5,309 nt of DNA from Pseudodesulfovibrio sp. (GTDB taxonomy: Bacteria; Desulfobacterota; Desulfovibrionia; Desulfovibrionales; Desulfovibrionaceae), in the NCBI GenBank assembly GCA_022712815.1, contig JAFLJW010000162.1:1-5309 (forward strand), in the 5' to 3' direction. Below are positions 1-5,260 of this stretch, one piece after another. The notes under the pieces are model-generated. The model saw nothing but the letters and a program-made list of their open reading frames with translations, had not been told where the DNA came from and did no database searches. Numbering within the stretch: position 1 is the stretch's first letter; each line of letters begins with the position of its first letter. The position numbers and the translations under genes were made by a program.

Positions 1-150
1 ATCTTTTTTAAGCTTTACGTAATAAGTTTTTACTTGGCTGTAGATTGTATCTGATGTGTAGGGAGCTGCCTTGTCCATCTCCAAAAACTTAGATTTTATT
101 TCTGAATAAAAATATCTAACGTTATTTTTTATTTTCAATTTAACTAGATA
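1..150 (-). CDS. Partial open frame of unknown function, off the left edge
   Basis: On the minus strand a frame with codons in phase with position 1 is open from the window edge back through position 186, where a TAA (187-189) closes it inside the IS. Its product would read ...DYLVKLKIKNNVRYFY..., then MDKAAPYTSDTIYSQVKTYY near the edge. About 50 codons without a stop in DNA of about 27% G+C is more than expected by chance, and the mixed hydrophobic and charged composition looks protein-like. There is an ATG at 78-76, but GGAG touches it directly, which is not a usable ribosome-binding spacing. I therefore favour the interior of a gene that the IS30 element entered, rather than a gene starting here. 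I do not recognise the family. The base composition matches the IS side of the window and not the chromosome to the right. Confidence 0.35.
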
Positions 151-661
151 ATCTAGCCTGAATTCAAGTAATAAGTGCACAACCGGTTAATTTTTCTTTG
201 TTAATGCCTGTTAGCTCTTCAAAAACCTCATAAGGTGTTTTAAATCCCAAACACTTTCTGGGGCGACTATTTAATTTATCTACTGCATCAAAAACTTGCT
301 CTTTGGTCACATCAATCAACTCCATCGATTTAGGGAAATACTGTCTCAACAAGCCATTGGCATTCTCATTCTGCCCTCTCTCCCATGAGTGATAAGGCTT
401 TGCAAAATAGGTATCACAATTGATGTCTCGCGCTATCTCCTCATGAAAAGCAAACTCTTTACCATTGTCAAAGGTGATCGTTTTAACAAGGTTTACTATT
501 GGCTTGAATAGGCTGATTACCGCATCGGTTACGCCTCTTGCCTTTTTACTCGATACGGGCATGGCTAGGCGTATTTTTGACTTTCGTTCATCCAATGTGA
601 CAATCGCGCATTTGTGATTTTTGCCTATGATGGTATCGCCCTCCCAGTCACCGACACGCGC
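151..661 (-). mobile_element. 3' remnant of an IS30-family insertion sequence
   Basis: This covers the remaining transposase code plus the presumed outer end of the element. The end just past the transposase stop carries GAATTCAAG...GTGCA (about 160-178), which resembles the terminal sequences of IS30-family elements as I remember them. I cannot prove the boundary, because the other terminal repeat is missing and no target duplication can be compared. The left half of the element (5' of the transposase) is absent: at about 655-662 the sequence changes directly into ptsI. The composition is clearly more AT-rich than the genes to the right. Confidence 0.6.
164..661 (-). pseudogene. IS30-family transposase, 3' fragment (N-terminus lost)
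   Basis: This is the C-terminal DDE catalytic part of an IS30-type transposase. The frame runs unbroken from about position 661 to a TGA at 164-166. It begins RVGDWEGDTIIGK, the classic IS30 segment holding the first catalytic Asp. It continues through ITFDNGKEF (second Asp), then PYHSWERGQNENANG (catalytic Glu), and ends with NSRPRKCLGFKTPYEVFEE, the usual IS30 tail. About 165 residues remain, whereas the family is normally about 320-350, so the N-terminal helix-turn-helix that recognises the IS ends is missing. A TTG at 595 could be called as a start, but the GDWEGD motif lies upstream of it, so that start is artificial. The fragment joins the 5' part of ptsI in another reading frame. The missing DNA-binding half makes it almost surely inactive, even though all three catalytic residues are present. 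Confidence 0.88.
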
Positions 662-1062
662 ACGTCCTGCATCCGTTCTCGGATGTAGGGGTCTGCAATG
701 GCACCAAAAGCGGCCTCCTGATCGGACACGGCCTTTTCCAAGGCCCAGGCCGCATTAAGACCGAGGGTCCTGATATATTCCTCGGCAGCTCCGGACAGCT
801 TGGGGTCCTTGAGCATCATGAGATGGGTGTCGATGAGCAGGGCGTGACTTTTCAGCTCGTCAGGCACCTGTTTGCGGATGGCGGCCAGTTCTCCCTCGAC
901 AGTGGAGAAGGCGTTGTGCAGGACTTCTATTTCCTCAGGCACCAGCGAGGCGGCTATAATCTGCCGGGACAGATGCGCCTGATGATTTCGGTTGACAAAA
1001 AAAGCCTTGCCAATGGCAATACCTGTGGCAACCGCTATGCCGGTGAGGATTTTATCAGCCAT
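625..1062 (-). CDS. ptsI: PTS Enzyme I (PEP-protein phosphotransferase), truncated 5' fragment
   Basis: Enzyme I takes phosphate from phosphoenolpyruvate onto a histidine and passes it to HPr in the cytoplasm. The fragment starts MADKILTGIAVATGIAIGKAF, the normal EI start (glycine-rich 'G.a.s.G.aiGka' strand). It continues through the helical HPr-binding subdomain, with DTHLMMLKDP at about residues 78-87 and DPYIRERMQDVR at about 124-135. Similarity ends at codon 135 (position 658). The last ten or so residues, to the stop at 625-627, are IS30 sequence read out of frame. A full EI is about 570-590 residues, so the active-site histidine segment (GGxTSHxAI type) and the whole PEP-binding barrel are missing. 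The start ATG directly follows the ptsH stop, with GAGG in the end of ptsH as the likely ribosome-binding site, which suggests translational coupling. As it stands the product cannot be a working EI. Confidence 0.9.
   Translation of the reverse strand: MADKILTGIAVATGIAIGKAFFVNRNHQAHLSRQIIAASLVPEEIEVLHNAFSTVEGELAAIRKQVPDELKSHALLIDTHLMMLKDPKLSGAAEEYIRTLGLNAAWALEKAVSDQEAAFGAIADPYIRERMQDVRVSVTGRAIPS
655..664. other. Junction between ptsI and the IS30 transposase
   Basis: Read on the minus strand, Enzyme I coding matches its family up to ...RERMQDVR (codon ending at 658), where the family normally continues with an Asp. The transposase matches its family from RVGDWEG (658 downwards). The two similarities meet within a few bases of the GC-rich string GTGCGCGTG, so the joint has at most a short microhomology. 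There is no terminal inverted repeat at the joint, so it is not a simple IS insertion. Confidence 0.75.
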
Positions 1063-1368
1063 CTAGTCCTCTTCAAACTTGTTTGCAAACAACTTTTCCA
1101 AAGAATCAAGGGCCTGTTCGGCATCATCACCCAACGCTCTGATTTCAACGCTATTGCCCGGCCCGGCGGCCAGGGTCAGGATATCAAGAATGGATTTGGC
1201 ATCCGCTTCCTGATTCTCATGAATCAGGGCGATGGCGGCCTCGAAGGACTGCGCGCACTGGGCAACCTTGCCTGCGGGCCGGGCATGCAGCCCATGCTCA
1301 CTGGCAACGACTACCTGCCGGGACAGGTACTCTTCCGAGCTTGAATCCATTGTTTTGTTTTCTTTCAT
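1063..1368 (-). CDS. ptsH: HPr, phosphocarrier protein of the PTS
   Basis: HPr relays phosphate from Enzyme I to sugar-specific IIA proteins. The product is 101 residues. The active-site motif EHGLHARPAG places the phospho-accepting histidine at residue 28. ADAKSILDILTLAAGPG places a serine at residue 59, exactly 31 residues later, as for His15 and Ser46 of standard HPr, so the regulatory serine is kept and kinase control is possible. The protein is about 13 residues longer at the N-terminus than the usual 85-90. A second ATG at codon 7 would shorten it, but the first ATG has an AGGT element at a good distance upstream and is preferred. The gene follows the PTS IID gene by 50 bp and abuts ptsI, the usual order for a PTS core operon. 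No HPr kinase gene is visible in this window. Confidence 0.95.
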   Translation of the reverse strand: MKENKTMDSSSEEYLSRQVVVASEHGLHARPAGKVAQCAQSFEAAIALIHENQEADAKSILDILTLAAGPGNSVEIRALGDDAEQALDSLEKLFANKFEED

Positions 1369-1418
1369 TCATTACCTACTTATGCAAACCATATCTATAT
1401 GTCTTATCACGACGAAAA

Positions 1419-2216
1419 TCACAAGCTCAAAGCGTCCTTGACCAGCTGCTCCAATAAAGAAAACTGGTCGATCATCACAACGAACGCGGCAGCGGCCACC
1501 ACGCGCGACACCAGCCCGGTACGCACGAATCGGCCAAACAGCATGAGCGCGATCACGCCTGTGAGCAATTCCCACCACTGATACGGCCGGGGCCAGATCA
1601 ACGCCCAGAGCCAGATCAGGAGCACGGCATTGGCGTACTTGACCCACCGCCCCCAGTTGATGAGATTCCACCTCTTGAGTTGCCTCAGAAACTTGAATCC
1701 CTGTCTGACTCCACAGGTAAAGGTATACACGCGAAAAATTTGAAGCACGGCCAGAAAGCAGAGGCCAATGACAAACGGTGCCACTGTTTGCCCTGACAAA
1801 AGCAGACAGATGGTCAGCAACGCCCAGAAGATGAGCAGGCTACCTGCAAAAACCGAGTCCCCTATGGCGGACAGGCTATAGGCCGTGGTGTCCTTGACCT
1901 TGGAAAACATCTTGGGAGGAAAACGGTCTTCTGCGATGGCCGATTCCACATTGAGAAAAATACCCACCAGACACGGCATCCAGAACGGGTGGGATTGGTA
2001 ATGATGCACATACCGCTTCTGGGCCGCCCGAAGATCTTTGGGATTCTTGTGGATGGCCGCCAGCCCCGGCTGCATGGCATATATCAGGCCGATGTTCTGC
2101 ATGCCGCGCGTGTTGAACCCCGCGCCAGCCATGTAGCACCGCATAAAGCTGCGCGAAAACGCCATGGCCCGTGTATCGGCCCGGATATCTGAGAGGCTTC
2201 TTTCCACTATGGTCAA
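1419..2216 (-). CDS. PTS system mannose/fructose/sorbose family, IID component
   Basis: This is an inner-membrane subunit of a mannose-class PTS permease; with IIC it forms the sugar channel. In the 265-residue product the cytoplasmic N-terminal part has FNTRGMQNIGLIYAMQP (about 34-50), like the family's 'NFERMQNLGF.y...P'. It then has SHPFWMPCLVGIFLNVE (about 75-91), like 'thPf...ilGi..a.E', and SAIGDSVFAGSLL (about 116-128), the conserved 'giGDs.f...l' segment. Hydrophobic stretches follow at about 122-141, 145-164, 192-209 and 216-250. The start is uncertain: the frame can open at TTG 2216, 9 bases after the bioY stop, or at GTG 2207, which lies about 9 bases after an AGGCGGG stretch. The family motifs are downstream of both. 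No IIC, IIA or IIB gene is adjacent; bioY occupies the upstream position instead. Confidence 0.88.
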   Translation of the reverse strand: MTIVERSLSDIRADTRAMAFSRSFMRCYMAGAGFNTRGMQNIGLIYAMQPGLAAIHKNPKDLRAAQKRYVHHYQSHPFWMPCLVGIFLNVESAIAEDRFPPKMFSKVKDTTAYSLSAIGDSVFAGSLLIFWALLTICLLLSGQTVAPFVIGLCFLAVLQIFRVYTFTCGVRQGFKFLRQLKRWNLINWGRWVKYANAVLLIWLWALIWPRPYQWWELLTGVIALMLFGRFVRTGLVSRVVAAAAFVVMIDQFSLLEQLVKDALSL

Positions 2217-2225
2217 CCCGCCTGT

Positions 2226-2777
2226 CTACCTTTGACCGGGCAATAAATTGTACTTTGAAAGATATCTGGCACACGCCAGAGCCGTCACGGCCTTGACACT
2301 CCCCCAGAGAAGGAACGGAAAAACAGCTTTTGCCCATGTTATCGACCAGCTCAGGCCCAGAGAGAACTTCAGCCAGAATGCGCCGATGATGAACAGGGCT
2401 GCCATGCCCAGAAAAGCAAAGGCCAGCCCTTTGACCCATGGGATGATGGTTTCGCCCACGCGGGCCAGTCCGCACAGGACAGCGAAAGCCACGAAACCGA
2501 AGAGGAACCCGCCGGTCGGCCCAAGCAGATGTCCCAGACCGGACTTACCGCCGGCAAATACAGGCAAGCCAAGAGTTCCGGCCAGCAGATACAATCCAAC
2601 GGCCATGGCTCCGCGTTTGGGACCGAGAACAAACCCGGTCAGGGTGACGAAAAATGTCTGCATGGAAAAAGGAACCGGTCCGAGCGGGACCATTATATAC
2701 GCACCAGCCGCAATGGTCGCGGCCATGAGCGAGGTCCAGACAAGTTGATGCAGATCGGTCAGTGAATTATTCGACAT
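2226..2777 (-). CDS. bioY: BioY, biotin-specific S component of an ECF transporter
   Basis: This is a membrane protein that binds and imports biotin, either with the energising ECF module (BioM/BioN type ATPase and T component) or, in some bacteria, apparently alone. The 183 residues match the family in length. Signatures are GPVPFSMQTFFVTLTGFVLG (about 33-52) and LGLPVFAGGKSGLGHLLGPT (about 69-88), the typical BioY substrate-site loops. They are followed by GGFLFGF and several hydrophobic helices at about 14-31, 40-51, 57-75, 89-105, 116-133 and 150-170. The end SITWAKAVFPFLLWGSVKA is also characteristic. The ATG has AAGG at a good distance upstream. No bioM or bioN lies in the window, so any ATPase partner must be elsewhere. 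The PTS IID gene starts 9 bases after the stop, which implies cotranscription although the functions are unrelated. Confidence 0.95.
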   Translation of the reverse strand: MSNNSLTDLHQLVWTSLMAATIAAGAYIMVPLGPVPFSMQTFFVTLTGFVLGPKRGAMAVGLYLLAGTLGLPVFAGGKSGLGHLLGPTGGFLFGFVAFAVLCGLARVGETIIPWVKGLAFAFLGMAALFIIGAFWLKFSLGLSWSITWAKAVFPFLLWGSVKAVTALACARYLSKYNLLPGQR

Positions 2778-2797
2778 TTTCCCTTAACCTTGGTTGC

Positions 2798-2822
2798 AAA
2801 ATTCTCATTTCAGGAATTTCAG
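2798..2822. repeat. Small inverted and direct repeats upstream of bioY
   Basis: In the 64-bp gap between the rsmI stop and the bioY start, AAATTC (2799-2804) and GAATTT (2814-2819) form a perfect 6-bp inverted repeat around a 9-base centre. ATTTCAG also occurs twice, at 2807-2813 and 2816-2822. This could be an operator or a weak RNA hairpin ahead of bioY. The repeats are short and AT-rich, so chance is quite possible. They do not fit the TGTAAACC-N14/16-GGTTTACA pattern of BirA operators. Confidence 0.25.
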
Positions 2823-2841
2823 TCCACCACTTCCGAACAAC

Positions 2842-3675
2842 TCATTTTAAGCTGCGCATGGTTGCATAGACCTCTTTGGCTGTCCAGCCTGCCGCCCGGT
2901 CCGCAACCCGGTGGGCTATCTCCTTGGGCTTGCCGCCAATCTCGCGTTCCTCGTCGAGCATACGGAAAAGCTCTTCCTCGGTCGTGTCGCCGGTCTCGCC
3001 CGGAGGTGCGATGATAACGGTCAGCTCACCGCGCAATTCAAAATCCATATCCGTTAGTGAACCAAGCGTGCCGCGAATGAATTCCTCGTATTCCTTGGTC
3101 AGTTCGCGGGCCACGCAGAACTCGCGGTCGCCAAGCAGGTCAAAGGCGATTCCCAGCGTTCCCTTGAGCCGGGATTTACGCTCGAAAAAAACCAGTGTCG
3201 CTCCGGTGTCACGGTGCATTTCAAAAAGCCTTTTGGTCTGGCTCTTCTTGCGTGGCGCAAAACCGAGAAATGTATAGGGCAACGGCGGCAACCCGGAAGC
3301 GGACAGGGCTGTCACAGGCGCACTCGGCCCCGGCACCGGCGAGACATCTATACCCTTGTCACGGCAGGCCCGCACCAAAGTGAATCCGGGATCGGACAAG
3401 AGCGGCGTTCCGGCATCGGAGATGAGCGCGATGGACAGGCCTTCCCCAAGCGCGTCCAGAACCCTGGGCAGCCGCTTGTCCTCATTGTGCTCGAAAAAGC
3501 TCATGAGCCGACCCTTTTTCTCAAGCTCCAGCCGCTTGAAAAGCAACCCGGCCCGGCGTGTGTCCTCGGCCAAAATGATATCAGCATCAATCAGGATACC
3601 ACGAGCGCGGGGCGAGAGATCACCTGCATTGCCCAGCGGGGTCGCAACCACCCATAGTTTTCCGTATTCACTCAT
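2842..3675 (-). CDS. rsmI: 16S rRNA (cytidine-1402-2'-O)-methyltransferase RsmI
   Basis: RsmI 2'-O-methylates C1402 in the decoding centre of 16S rRNA using S-adenosylmethionine. The 277 residues match the family size (about 280). Motifs in order are LWVVATPLGNAGDLSPRA (about 7-24), ILAEDTRRAGLLFKRL (34-49), FFEHNEDKRLP (60-70), ALISDAGTPLLSDPGF (83-98) and VPGPSAPVTALSASGLP (114-130). FLGFAPRKK (136-144), FFERKSRL (163-170) and RELTKEYEEFIRGTL (190-204) follow. The C-terminal helical tail IAHRVADRAAGWTAKEVYATM is the usual RsmI end. The tetrapyrrole-methylase fold of the first 220 residues is the only other family to consider, and the combination of motifs is specific for RsmI. The ATG overlaps the yraN stop as ATGA, so the two genes are translationally coupled. 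Confidence 0.97.
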   Translation of the reverse strand: MSEYGKLWVVATPLGNAGDLSPRARGILIDADIILAEDTRRAGLLFKRLELEKKGRLMSFFEHNEDKRLPRVLDALGEGLSIALISDAGTPLLSDPGFTLVRACRDKGIDVSPVPGPSAPVTALSASGLPPLPYTFLGFAPRKKSQTKRLFEMHRDTGATLVFFERKSRLKGTLGIAFDLLGDREFCVARELTKEYEEFIRGTLGSLTDMDFELRGELTVIIAPPGETGDTTEEELFRMLDEEREIGGKPKEIAHRVADRAAGWTAKEVYATMRSLK

Positions 3676-4064
3676 GTATTCAGCCCTGTCAGGTCAAAGG
3701 CGTTTTCAATATATTCCACATCCATGCCTGAACCGGTGTCAATGACGGCGGCCAGGTCAAACCGGCACGGCTCATCCCAAAGGTTGTTTTTGGTCAGATA
3801 CTGGCTGGCGGCCTTGACCAATCGGGCCTGTTTCTTGCGATTCAGCCCGTCCGCCGGGATTCCCAAGGTCCCGACTCCGCGAGTCTTGACCTCGACAAAG
3901 ACAACCGTGTCCCCGTCCCGGCAAATCAGGTCCAGCTCCCATTGCCTGTACCGCCAATTGCGCTCCAGCATGCGATAACCACGGCCTTTCAGATAGCGAG
4001 CCGCCGCATCCTCACCAAGATCGCCGCGCTGCTTTGTCGATGTCAATTTCGAGAAGAACCTCAT
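3672..4064 (-). CDS. yraN: YraN / UPF0102 family nuclease-fold protein
   Basis: This is a small conserved protein of restriction-endonuclease-like fold whose exact role is not settled. Counting from the ATG at 4064 it has 130 residues, close to the family norm of about 120-130. KQRGDLGEDAAARYLKGRGY (11-30) is the family opening. WELDLICRDGDTVVFVEVKTR (42-62) gives a PD-(D/E)xK-like set: Glu43, Asp45, Glu58 and Lys60. The end has AASQYL and CRFDLAAV. The frame is open back to an ATG at 4157, which would add 31 residues unlike the family and would run across the divergent promoter region, so I reject that start. The chosen ATG has no clear Shine-Dalgarno sequence; a TTG at codon 7, with GAGG 12 bases upstream, is another option. 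The association with rsmI is common in bacteria. Confidence 0.92.
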   Translation of the reverse strand: MRFFSKLTSTKQRGDLGEDAAARYLKGRGYRMLERNWRYRQWELDLICRDGDTVVFVEVKTRGVGTLGIPADGLNRKKQARLVKAASQYLTKNNLWDEPCRFDLAAVIDTGSGMDVEYIENAFDLTGLNT

Positions 4065-4155
4065 GGAGAGAATTAATAGCACAGGGCGGGATGAGTTGCC
4101 AGAAGGCTTCCCCATCCCCCAAACATTATGTACAGTATGGCACGGAGGAATCCCC
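4065..4155. promoter_or_regulatory. Divergent intergenic region between yraN and the oxidoreductase
   Basis: These 91 bp separate two genes transcribed away from each other, so they should hold at least one promoter for each side. No convincing -35/-10 pair stands out. On the plus strand there is TTGCCA at 4096-4101 and an AT-rich CATTATGTACAGTAT at 4124-4138, but the spacing (about 22 bases to CATTAT) is too long. On the minus strand TATTAA (4079-4074) lies so close to the yraN ATG that it would give an almost leaderless message. The promoter assignment rests on gene arrangement only. Confidence 0.4.
4144..4148 (+). promoter_or_regulatory. Ribosome-binding site that fixes the oxidoreductase start
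   Basis: GGAGG lies 7 bases before the ATG at 4156. It selects this start over the in-frame upstream ATG at 4063, which has no such site and would add 31 non-homologous residues before the Rossmann motif. Confidence 0.85.
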
Positions 4156-5259
4156 ATGCTAAAATACGCAATGATCGGCGGCGGTCCCGGTGCTTTTGTC
4201 GGTAGTGTTCACAGGAATGCGCTGGCCTTGAATGGCGATGCAAAATTGGTGGCGGGATGCTTTTCCCGCGATCTGGAAAAAACGCGAGCCATTGGCGCGG
4301 AACTCGGCCTGGCCGAAGACCGGCTCTATGCCACACCCGAAGAAATGGCCCGGCTTGAGGCCGGAGACGTGGACTTTGCCGTGATCGTCACCTCCAACGA
4401 GGCACATTATCCGAGTGTCAAAACATGCCTTGCGAACGGCATTCATGTCATGTGCGACAAACCGTTCACCGTTACTTCCGCTCAGGCCGAGGAGCTGGTC
4501 GGCATGGCCCGTGACAGCGAACTTGTTCTGGCCGTGACCTATACCTATGCGGGCTATCCCATGGTCCGGCAGGCGCGGGAAATGATCGAACGCGGCGATC
4601 TGGGTGAAATCCGGTTCGTCAATTGCGAATACCCGCAAGGCTGGCTGGCGGAAATGCTGGAAACCACCGGCCATACCCAGGCCACATGGCGGGCCGACCC
4701 CAAACGGAGCGGCGGGGTCTTGTCGCTGGGCGATGTTGGCACGCACGTCGAATATCTGGTGCCGTTTGTCACTGGCCTGAACCTGACTCGACTGGCCGCC
4801 CGACTCGACACATTGGTGGAAGGTCGCCTGCTCGACGACAACGGCACCATCCTGACCGAATACGACACCGGTGCACGCGGCATGTACTGGTATTCTCAGG
4901 CCGCCACCGGTTGCGTGAACGAACTCAAACTACGCATCTACGGCGACAAGGGCGGGCTGGAGTGGTTCCAAGAAGACCCGGATCACCTGCATTACACGCC
5001 CATCGGCCAACCAAAGCAGACCATCGTGCGCGGCGCGCCCGAAATGCTGCCCGGAGCCATGGCTTACTCGCACACTCCCGCAGGCCACCCCGAAGGCTGG
5101 CTTCAGGCGTTCGCCAATATCTACACCGCGTTCTGCGCCACCATAGAACACGGTGCTGCTCCCGACTTCCCCACCGGAGAAGACGGACTGCGCGGCGTGC
5201 GGTTCATCGAAGCGTGCGTGGAAAGCTCAAGGAACGGGACGAGCTGGATTGATTTTTGA
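4156..5259 (+). CDS. Gfo/Idh/MocA family NAD(P)-dependent oxidoreductase
   Basis: This is a cytoplasmic dehydrogenase of 367 residues. The N-terminal Rossmann domain opens with KYAMIGGGPGAFVGSVHR (3-20), a glycine-rich dinucleotide loop in the form found in one Gfo/Idh subgroup. DFAVIVTSNEAHYPSV (73-88) and HVMCDKPFTVT (97-107) follow; Lys102 of the 'DKP' (EKP variant) motif is the usual cofactor and catalytic lysine. The C-terminal substrate domain has SGGVLSLGDVGTHVEYL (185-201), where Asp193 and His197 match the usual D-x-x-x-H catalytic pair. It also has LRIYGDKGGLEWFQEDPDHL (259-278) and HPEGWLQAFANIYTAF (311-326), which I recall as marks of a sugar or inositol dehydrogenase-like subgroup. 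The substrate cannot be read from sequence, and no carbohydrate or cyclitol pathway gene is adjacent. It is transcribed divergently from yraN and followed within a few bases by a terminator-like element, so it is probably monocistronic. Confidence 0.93.
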   Translation: MLKYAMIGGGPGAFVGSVHRNALALNGDAKLVAGCFSRDLEKTRAIGAELGLAEDRLYATPEEMARLEAGDVDFAVIVTSNEAHYPSVKTCLANGIHVMCDKPFTVTSAQAEELVGMARDSELVLAVTYTYAGYPMVRQAREMIERGDLGEIRFVNCEYPQGWLAEMLETTGHTQATWRADPKRSGGVLSLGDVGTHVEYLVPFVTGLNLTRLAARLDTLVEGRLLDDNGTILTEYDTGARGMYWYSQAATGCVNELKLRIYGDKGGLEWFQEDPDHLHYTPIGQPKQTIVRGAPEMLPGAMAYSHTPAGHPEGWLQAFANIYTAFCATIEHGAAPDFPTGEDGLRGVRFIEACVESSRNGTSWIDF

Positions 5260-5260
5260 T

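Noticed and set aside
823..1344. A 173-codon plus-strand open frame opposite ptsI and ptsH
   Set aside because: It is the antisense shadow of two strongly supported genes, has no family-like motif and runs across the ptsH/ptsI boundary.
1390..1401. CATATCTATATG palindrome in the 50-bp gap before ptsH
   Set aside because: Perfect arms of 5 bases, but very short and purely AT-driven. No promoter elements at fitting distances, so chance is the simplest reading.
2248..2748. A 166-codon plus-strand open frame opposite bioY
   Set aside because: Arg/Pro-rich shadow of a well-recognised membrane protein gene; no independent evidence.
2784..2800. TTGCAACC-AA-GGTTAAG as a BirA-type operator ahead of bioY
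   Set aside because: The half-sites are only partly right and the 2-base spacer does not fit the 14-16 base spacer known for BirA sites; it also overlaps the bioY ribosome-binding site.
4138..4154. TGGCACGGAGG... as a sigma-54 promoter
   Set aside because: The -24 half looks right but no TTGCA/T -12 element follows, and GGAGG is explained as the ribosome-binding site.
4065..4157. Extended N-terminus of YraN starting at ATG 4157
   Set aside because: The added 31 residues are unlike the family, and the start would overlap the first codon of the divergent oxidoreductase.
4159..4746. A 195-codon minus-strand frame opposite the oxidoreductase
   Set aside because: Antisense shadow in a GC-rich gene; the plus-strand product has clear catalytic motifs and a ribosome-binding site.
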